NCBI RefSeq assembly: GCF_026230105.1
Contig: NC_079475.1
Location: 34,656,086 to 34,720,085, forward strand
DNA: 64,000 nt
Direction: 5' to 3'
Source: Diorhabda sublineata
Lineage: Eukaryota; Arthropoda; Insecta; Coleoptera; Chrysomelidae
This document shows, piece after piece, positions 55,851-64,000 of the stretch; the stretch's first letter is position 1, and every line of letters starts with the position of its first letter. The notes under the pieces were generated by a model. That model was not told where the DNA came from, ran no database searches, and worked only from the letters and a program-made list of their open reading frames with translations. Made by a program: the position numbers and the translations under genes.

Positions 55851-58800
55851 ATGAACATCTCAAATTTAAGCCAAGACGAAGTAAATGTAGTAGAAAATTG
55901 TGAAAATCATGCTTCAACATCACATACGGAAAGAGATTTAAAAATTAATATTTTAAAAGATATATGTGATAATAACGCGAATTTTTTCTCAAAGGACAAC
56001 ACTGAAAATGGCCAAAGGCTTTATCTATCGTTCCTGGCAATAGTTGATTCTGTCGAAAAAGCTAAGCCTAAAATACTTGCTATAGAAACTGACATGCACT
56101 ACTTCGATTTCGATGAAAATACTCCGGGAAATGGATACAGAAGTTTCCTCCTAGTCCTAGATTTAGCTATACAAATGGCTATTGATTGCTCAGAAAAAGT
56201 TTTACAAAAAAGAGATAGCACCTTTTTCCGTAAGACTTATCTAACAAAGTAAGTATAAGAAATTTTAAATAAAAAAATGTGTAAATAGCTATCTTAAATG
56301 TATCTACAAATTAGAATATATGAAATGATGTCTAACATATTCATTATTCTTCAATTTCTTATTTCTTAGACCTTTTGATATATTAATGCATCTAAATGTT
56401 CTTGATTTTAGGTCCCTTCTGTTTCAAAATTAGTTTTTTTTTTGATAGTTTTTAAAAGAAAGATAAATTTTGACGTTTCGACTTTTCTTTAAGTCTTTAT
56501 CAAAATATGATATTGACACTGACAATTTGCTTATATATATCGATCTATAGATCAACTTCATCATGAATATCAAAATAAGGATAAAATCAACTTAAAACTT
56601 TGTTCCAATAAGAAAAATTAATTTTTCCTTGGTTTCCACATCTCATTTTACTTAAATTACTTAGATCTTTTTTATCATTTATAGCTTTTTCGTTCTTATG
56701 AATGTGAACCATTTCTAAAAATTCTCTTTTTCGTGTATTAGATTTCGTTTCAAGAATTTTTGAATCTTCATAATAGGATTAATTTTTTTTTGATATTTCA
56801 TGGTTCGTTAATGCAGTTCTATTTTTTTCATCATATTGATGACCTTTTAGTCTATTTTCTAAATACTGAGATGTTTGCCCTATGTAGACAGCATCACAAT
56901 TAATACAAAGTACTTGATATATAATATTACTTCTCTTGTTTTTTGGTGTTTTAGATTTTAATTTAGTGAAATATTTGGATAATGTATTATGTCCTCTATG
57001 AATTATAGACTTATACTAATATCATATTTATTGAAATAATTCGATAATTGTTGGGAAAGTCTATATCTATAGATCAATATAAATAAGCAAATTGTCAGTG
57101 TCAATATCATATTTTGATAAAGACTTAAAGAAAAGTCGAAAAAACATTAACATATTCATTATTATATAATTATTTCAATTAAAACCCATTGTAATTTTTC
57201 CAATTATTCTAAAGTGCTTAAAGAAATGATTTTTTAAAATATTTAAAATTAAGATTTTAAAAAAAGTAAATGTCATAAATATTATTCTATCTTAATGATC
57301 AAGAAACTCATTTATAACTTCAAATTACATTATAATGTAGACTGCAGAGCTCTAATTCCAGCTTTTATTGTTAGACTCAGAATGTGATGGTTTTGTTAAT
57401 GTTAGCTTATGAATAGGTTAGGGGAAAGAAGCTTCAACAAACATGCATAGATATGTTTTATTATTTTTCTCCAGTTGATGAAAGTTTTCTACCAAAATAA
57501 GTTATTTATTACCTATATGCTTACATTTTGACAAGATCATGTACATATATTGAAATAATTACGGTCCTGTATCTAATATGGATAGTATACATAGAAGTGA
57601 TATAATCAAATTGCTAGTAACGGAAAAAACTATAATTAACAAAAGTTAAAATAAACTCCTGTTAGTTAGTATATATTACCATAACTACTTTTTTAACACT
57701 AAGATAAGAAAATTCGACATAAAACAAATCAACATTATTAAAATAGAAAATTTGTATTGTGCTAAATATCCACAAAAAAACAAAAGCGATAAGAAATTAT
57801 CAGAACTTGATAAAACCACAGAACCGGACTGAATGCAAACAGAATTCAAATATAAATTTGAGAGATAACATGAAATTTGTTAAGATGCATAGAAATGAAC
57901 ATGTAGAAATTATGAAAGAAGCTAAAAAACTAAATGGTTCCAATATTTAGACTAACGGCGACTACTTCAAGAAAATGCAGATAGAAAGAGAAAAGTTATT
58001 ACCTCAGCTAAAATAGATAATGGACTAGGACGCAACGTAGTACTTAGATTTTAAAAGTCAATTTTAAATCACAAAATCTATTGAGCAGATGCATTCATGT
58101 ACTAAAAGCTGAATGAACAAGATGATAAAAACGTACAGCAACTATTAGTTATACAGAATGAGGAGACGTAACAAAGAGAAGTTAAATAACTAGCAAGAAA
58201 AGAAAATAGGAAATGCAGGGGATAGGGAGAATTGCAGAATGGGGATCTATATATAATACTATTATTTATACTAACTTGGTAGTGATTATCTACTTATACA
58301 AATTCACTTTATTTTAGAGACATAGAATCATGTTCCCATTTAATGAATAGCTTAGATAGTTGTCTAACGCAACTTCAAACAATAATGTCTTTGTGTAATG
58401 ATGGCAATCTTTTTGTTGGTGAAGATTACCCATTGGATGAGTTATTCACACAATATGGAGAAATTAATCAACATTGTTTTTATGGAAGACATTTAGGATT
58501 TCAAGTAAGTCTTACTAAAAAAATCCAACTTGTTTGAAAACATGTATTAATATCAAAATCGCTGAAACATGGATATACTCTTATAATAACAGTATATTCA
58601 GTAAAGATGCAGTATTTGTTTTCGACATTTTGTATATGACCAAAGCAACTTTGATCTTTGACATTTATTGACCTTCCAATAGTATTTTAGTTTTGTTCAC
58701 ATCAATACATAAGTATTAACTTGAACAATCTAGAATTTATTTCTATAAAAATATACCTAAAGGAAAGCTCATAACAGCTCTATCAAAAGAATGACACTTG

Positions 58801-61800
58801 TAACCTAGTTACTGTCAGCAAAATATAACTGTATCTGTAATATTAGAAAGATAATTTCAGCACTTGGACAATCAAGTCACACTAACCAATTCAAGAGCTA
58901 ATTCAGCATGTCTGAGTTGCTGTGTTTCAACTGCGTTAGTTTCTCTTCTGTTACATAATGCTTGGGGTTAACATTAAATAAGAATAAGCTTCTTTGTTTT
59001 CTCGTAATATCAAAATCTCAATCTCTTTTTTTCATATTAGCACTAATAGCAAAAGCCCGTATTTTGTGAATAAAATTTGAAAACTATATAGCAATTATAT
59101 AATAATTTAAAGTAGATTTTTCTAGTTGACAAATTGAACAACGTTTTTCCAAAAAAAAATCATTTTCAACCGTTTATTATTATCTGGTGCCCAAAATGGG
59201 AGTGGAAATGAAGAAAACACTAGAAAGCTCTTATCTTCACTTTATTACAATCTTATAATCACTTGCACATGTAGACAGTATCTGCTAAAAATGAGTAAAC
59301 ATTGAGTGTTTATATCATTTCTGTTATTGTATGTAACATGCTAAATTGTTTTGTTTCACCATTTGTTATATTTATATTATAATAATTACATTTCATTTTT
59401 TACTGTCTCTTATCTCTCTTCTCCTTGATCTCAGAAAAAATATACACTTGCTGAATAATTACATTGTGATATACAATTTTCCAATCATAAGTAACATACA
59501 GAATTTTATTTCTATCAATTGAAAGCTTAAATTATCTTTATGTTGGACTGTTTTCTTGTAAAATAAAACTATGAGAAAGCTTGTGCACACAAAAGTCTTA
59601 TCAAGGCAGCATTACTTCTATCTTAATTATTTTCGATAGTTTAATAATAGATTTTGTTACATAAGTTAACGTCTTTTCATAAATATTAATTAACCTATAA
59701 ATATAAGAGTTCAAAATAACTGATTTGAAATTACATTAATAAATTAGTTATCTGATTTCTAAGTAGGTTTCATATTCAAAGTTAATATTCGAAATAATTT
59801 AATAAGTAGTTAATTGCACAATTGTTTAATTCAAACAAATATACATATTCGTTATAATTTGTTAGTCATTAATACGAGGTGTGGTAAAAAAAAGATAATT
59901 GAACGAATCCTCCTCAAAGTATTGCCTTTGGCTAGGAGTTTCTATATCGAATCCAAAACTGGAGGCCATTCTGGAAGACTTCTTTTGATATGATTGTCAT
60001 CTGCTCCGTTGTGGCCTTCCCAACCAGTCTGGTGTCAAAATAATTCTCTTCTAGCACATTTTTATTTTCGGGTGGTTATGATAAAAAAAGTCATTGACTC
60101 ATTTTTCAAGTCTCACACATTGCTTCGCAAATATTGCATAATTTATTCATTGTATTTTTTATCACACCTCGTATTATCTATATTTATATAACAAACGATG
60201 GTAGAAATAAGTTGATTTTTGTTTTTGAAAATCAAATAATTATATTTTTGTTTTAGTATTGTGACTCCATTAGAAATGTTTTACAATTCATTGCTTTATC
60301 AATGACGTTGTTTTCGGAAGTATATTACAACCAAGGTAACTATAAATTATATCAAATAAAAATTACTTTGTAAAGTATGTTCAAAACTGATTATGATTTG
60401 TATATACAGGGATCGTTGGTACTAATACCATTTGAAAAGTACCCACGTCTGTCACATTATTCCATATATTTTTTTCAAGAAGCCGACAAATCACAAAGAG
60501 AATTGCCTCTAGAACTTCAGATTAAAGTATCTGCCATAGAAAGGTCATCAATCCTATAATGCTTTAAAAATTATTCTTACAATGATTATTTGTAAAGCTA
60601 CGACTGGTTAAATTTGTAATTTTCATTCACTAGAATAGAAAGTCAACTACAAGAAACAATTTTAAATCTTCAGTAGCATTATTTATATGTATTGCATTAT
60701 AAGTTCCTACATAACTTCCTCTTTGTTGAAGAATGTAAATATGAAAAATGTTTATTGGTAGTCAAAAAGACATCTACATGATTTAACCAATACAGTGTAT
60801 ATGATAGAAAGCAATAATTTTGATTCTCCGACAAAAGAAAGAATTTGGAAACCAATATGGGTGATCGAAAATCGAAAATTTTGTATGGCATTACCATACT
60901 CAACTTATGCCTTATTTACGTTGTATATGCCTTTTTTATCATTTCTTTTGGAAAAAACTTTCCATATATACATTTTTTATAAACGTTAAGGATGTTTTCA
61001 ATTCCCATCTAATAAGGTCTAATATTATTATAAATTCTTTCACTTTCTGTACTCATTTCTTCATTCTCATTTTATTTTTTATTATCTAGTGTCCTACCCA
61101 GCAAAACCTTTATGGCTTAAAATGTTTTGATAAGTTTAGGGTCTCATATTGTTAATAGTCATACTGAATTATAATTATACACAGTTCCTTGAAACACATG
61201 TAAGCTAATATGTGAAAACATTTTGGAAAATTTTAAAAAATATTAATGACTATTCATTTATTTTTTTTAGTTGTTTTTATTTTAACTCTGCAGTAGATTC
61301 AAAATGATAATGAGATAATATATATTCTGACAAATGAATTTTCCATACAAAAATCTAATTACGTATATTATAACCATATACGAGGTGTGTATAAAAAGTT
61401 TGTGCAATGATCCGGCAACATGTGGGCACGCGCTTGCACTTAACGATCCAGACACATATCCAGAAACGTCACCCACACCACGAATGAACATCAAATTGGC
61501 TTGTTGTGTACAATGGCGATGTTTTCAAAGTCCGATAAAGACTATTTCTTTTCTGATACCATTCACCGAACATTTTAGACACACCTCATTTACTGTTAAA
61601 GATGATTTAAATAATAACTTTATTCCTTTAATAGGCTCGATGATTAGTAAAGCTACGAATTCCGTAATTTCCAGTACTAAATTTTTTATTGATCCAGAAC
61701 AAAGAGCCAAACGAATTGTAAATATATCTCAACACGCAGAAGTAGATTTCTGCAAAGCGTTCTGGTTTCTTGCCGAAGCAGAACTTATGAACCAGCTGCC

Positions 61801-64000
61801 TTCGATAGTATCACCAAGTGTGGCTATTTCTAAAGTGATTCAAATACCACCAGAGCCTATAGTTATAGAAACTCTAGATGGTGAATCTTATGAAGTACCA
61901 GTGCCTTCTTCTTATATTGGTAAGAAATTTGTCTCTACATATTTTAAAGATGCAACAATACAATCATTAATATGGTAGACTTATATCCAGTATTGTGTGT
62001 TACCAACTTCCAACAAAGGTTTTCCTAAATACTTCTTGACTTATCAAAGCTATCTGTTAACATGGAAAAAAATAATACAGTACAATTAAACAAGGAAAAA
62101 GAAAATAGAGATTTAGCTCCATATGGTAGTTTAGTTTGTCCATTTTTACTCGAAAAATATAGTTTATTTTATTGAAAACAAAGAAAATTTTGAACTAATC
62201 TCCTTTGAAATAATTCTCTAGCTTATCCTAATGTTGAATCTATGACTGGAGTCATTTCTAGTAGACTTTCTGTTGAAAAGCTCGTTTTTCACATATTTTT
62301 GAGGTCAAACGACATCTGGATTTATTTTAATAATCTGTATCATTATCAATATATCTTATTGCAATCAAGAAAATAATACAGTATCCTCACCATAGATCAA
62401 TAATTTAAAAAAAATTGTTGTTAATGTGTTAATTTCATTACGTGTGATGATTTAGCTGTAAGTATAATTCTGAAATAAATATTTTTATTTTTAGGTCGAA
62501 AATCGGTACAAGTTAGATTAATAAGCCATAAAATTCGAGAAGGAATGTTAGGTACTAAAGGGAAAAGTCCTATGGATCCTCCTTCAAATGCATTACTGAT
62601 CCATTGTCACGGCGGTGGGTTTGTTGCCCAATCATCAAAATCTCATGATGGATATTTGAGAGATTGGGCAAAAAAGTTAGATGTTCCTATACTTTGTATT
62701 GATTACAGTTTGGCTCCGGAAGCACCATTTCCGAGGGCACTGGAAGAAATATTATTTGCTTATTGTTGGGCTAAAAAGCATCATGAATTTTTAGGAACTA
62801 CAGGTAAGCACAATCTAATCCTTTTCTAATTTTATTAGATACAAGGAAATTTGTATTTTGAGAACAAAATTATTTTTTATATTTGAATTGATCATATGTT
62901 GAAGAAAAATTCATGTAATCATTGTTTTCTCACTTATGTTTCTATTCATTTCATGAAACTAATTGTTAATTGTCCAACTCCCACTATTTTTTTTCTTTTG
63001 CATTTTTTTCTTGGTTTTATTTGTTCCCCTTACCTCAGCACATTTGTTCTTCCCAATTTCCTTCATTATTATCATAATCATGTTCTTCTATACAAAAATG
63101 TGTCCATACCCATTCAATCACAATAGCTTCTATTTTTTTCCTTTCATAATTTTTGTTTTTTTCAAATATTTTGTGCCGATAAAATTTATCCTGGGCTCAA
63201 CTTTTTTCTTTATTGTCTAGTTTTTTTTTCACTTCCATAAGTTATTTGTATTTATCCATTTTCCTTTTCATTTTGATATCAATAAGTATAAATATACTAA
63301 TATTGTTGTATTCTACTTTTCTATCATTCATATTTCACTTGTGTTCTTACTCTCCCCAATATGGTCTTTTCAACTTATATTTCATTATTATTTTCTCTAA
63401 CCTGTTTTTCATTCATTATTAGTTGCAATTTTCTCTATGTTGGAATTGTATGAATTACTAATGAATATTTGAAATTATCTCATAACGTTTAATGAAGATT
63501 GTATATTCAAAATATCTTTATATTTTAGGTGAAATAATAATTGGTGCAGGTGATTCAGCTGGAGCAAATCTACTGCTCAGTTCCACATTGAAATGTATTG
63601 AATCCAACATCCCTACGATGTCAGGTCTATTTGTAGCTTATGTGCCTACTCTTGTACATTATATACCATCTCCAGCTCGACTGCTTTGCATGATGGATCC
63701 TCTTTTACCATTTGGATTTTTGATGAAATGCCTCAAAGGTAATACATATTTTTTTGCTTCTTTGAAAAAAAACCAAACCCAACCAAAAAAGAACTAATAG
63801 TTATATTTCTGATCATTTAATAAATTTTAAAACACCCACAGGCTTTAGTTTTGTTAAATATTCCTGCTCTATTTAGTATACTTCAAAGTTTTTAATCCTG
63901 AGATTCTGTAGTACCTTTCACTCGGCAAGTATCTGGATGGATGTTTTCTTTCAAATTCACAACAGTTCAAGTTTCTTGAGAAGTCCATTCAAGCGATAAT
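55851..64000 (+). CDS. Hsl: Hormone-sensitive lipase, 5' part (continues past window)
   Basis: A cytosolic, lipid-droplet-associated hydrolase of di- and triacylglycerol and steryl esters in fat body. Exons: 55851-56248, 58318-58504, 60257-60335, 61635-61919, 62495-62803 and 63529-63738, with GT-AG borders and consistent phases. They give about 489 residues so far. The N-terminal HSL domain shows LAIETDMHYFDFDENTPGNG (compare LFDLDPETPANGYRS in human LIPE), CFYGRHLGFQ and FFIDPEQRA, with KAFWFLAEAEL after it. The alpha/beta-hydrolase part has the oxyanion motif HCHGGGFVAQ (about 353-362), IDYSLAPEAPFPRALEE, and the nucleophile in GAGDSAGAN (Ser about 429). Exon 6 ends with MMDPLLPFGFLMKCLK. 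Catalytic Asp and His lie in exons beyond the window. Start chosen at the ATG of MNISNLSQDE; the frame is open 9 codons upstream but without an ATG. The introns contain several mobile elements. Confidence 0.96.
56473..57141 (-). mobile_element. Penelope-like element: GIY-YIG endonuclease between inverted termini
   Basis: Two termini of about 75-80 bases are inverse to each other: 56473-56553 (ACGTTTCGACTTTTC, TTTAAGTCTTTATCAAAA, GATATTGACACTGACAATTT) and 57064-57141. Between them, on the minus strand 57004-56587, lies the C-terminal part of a Penelope-type protein: NIIYQVLCINCDAVYIGQTS (GIY-YIG core with the Cys pair typical of the group), LENRLKGHQYDEKNRTALTN, FLEMVHIHKNEKAIND (with the conserved Glu) and DLSNLSKM. 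One stop breaks it. The reverse transcriptase domain is absent. It sits in intron 1 of Hsl, opposite in orientation to the gene. Confidence 0.88.
57145..58310. other. Hsl intron 1 remainder
   Basis: AT-rich intron without recognised elements. A Lys/Asn-rich frame at 57759-57950 is chance by composition. Confidence 0.4.
58506..59870. other. Hsl intron 2, first part
   Basis: Featureless AT-rich intron. Confidence 0.4.
59871..60175. mobile_element. mariner deletion derivative in Hsl intron 2
   Basis: Ends ATACGAGGTGTGGTAAAAAA (59872) and TTTTTTATCACACCTCGTAT (to 60174), bordered by TA. On the minus strand the interior still reads as the last part of a mariner transposase in broken frames (RQYFEEDSFNYLFF, normally YFEGD.F.Y). 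About 303 bp. Confidence 0.8.
60400..60560 (+). other. Open frame in Hsl intron 3, unidentified
   Basis: After an AG (TATATACAG) an open frame reads GSLVLIPFEKYPRLSHYSIY, then FFQEADKSQRELPLELQIKV, SAIERSSIL and a stop. Codon choice looks more coding-like than the flanks. It does not fit the Hsl protein, whose exons 3 and 4 join in phase without it. Origin unknown. Confidence 0.3.
60561..61376. other. Hsl intron 3, middle part
   Basis: AT-rich; no recognised element. Confidence 0.4.
61379..61535 (+). mobile_element. mariner end fragment in Hsl intron 3
   Basis: Starts TACGAGGTGTGTATAAAAAG, closely like the terminus of the 59.87-kb element. About 150 bases of more balanced composition follow (CACGCGCTTGCACTTAACG), ending just before the exon 4 acceptor region. 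No second terminus, so it is truncated. Confidence 0.6.
61921..62494. other. Hsl intron 4
   Basis: 574 bp. A stretch near 62180-62340 (minus strand, with FEGDXF-like and SPDL-like traces) may be a worn mariner end, but the resemblance is too weak to call. Confidence 0.3.
62804..63528. other. Hsl intron 5
   Basis: T-rich intron; the many short frames here are Phe/Ile-rich chance frames. Confidence 0.5.

Noticed and set aside
61334..61978. 214-codon frame that could suggest a longer Hsl exon 4 starting upstream
   Set aside because: The first part is mariner-derived and intronic; the acceptor at 61633-61634 keeps phase with exon 3 and the protein matches the family only from there.
1..64000. 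CRISPR arrays, bacterial operons, rRNA or obvious tRNA genes
   Set aside because: None seen; the sequence is eukaryotic with introns. A tRNA covariance scan was not possible here.

Overview
The window is AT-rich nuclear DNA from an insect, most likely a beetle. The evidence is short GT-AG introns, three RR-2 cuticular protein genes, a divergent pair of conserved genes with insect-like exon structure (26S proteasome Rpn2 and hormone-sensitive lipase), a Skp1 gene, and a dense layer of decayed transposons of the kinds common in insects. The species is not identifiable from the sequence alone. All calls come from reading and translating the sequence by eye; no database search was run.

Region 1 (1-12.8 kb) holds no intact gene. 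It contains two 3' ends of one non-LTR retrotransposon family. The second copy is joined in sense orientation to a nuclear copy of mitochondrial COX1. It also holds mariner-type remnants, a TE-type ORF of an unnamed family, and small inverted-repeat elements. Region 2 (12.8-33.8 kb) is a tandem, same-strand cluster of three RR-2 cuticle genes. Each has a 12-bp first coding exon (MAFK), a secretion signal, one chitin-binding domain and a tail of 13-residue repeats. Their promoters share a TATA box and two upstream blocks. Between them lie two adjacent Crypton-like tyrosine recombinase remnants, a GTF2IRD2-like hAT remnant and a Tc1 remnant. The 5.1-kb intron of the third gene carries a foldback element, a mariner and a LINE piece.

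Region 3 (34-48 kb) is mainly a transposon graveyard (mariner, Tc1, LINE endonuclease, RT and RNase H pieces, and a PIF/Harbinger element with a MADF stub and a TTA target duplication). It also contains the last two exons of an unrecognised gene on the minus strand. Region 4 (48-64 kb) is the conserved housekeeping part. Skp1 (SCF ubiquitin ligase adaptor) is followed by Rpn2/PSMD1 (proteasome base scaffold, minus strand). Rpn2 is head to head, 473 bp between start codons, with the 5' half of hormone-sensitive lipase (plus strand), which runs off the window end before its catalytic Asp and His. The Hsl introns contain a Penelope-like element reduced to its GIY-YIG endonuclease between inverted termini, plus mariner-derived pieces.

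Functionally, Skp1 and Rpn2 both belong to the ubiquitin-proteasome system, Hsl to fat mobilisation, and the RR-2 genes to cuticle building.
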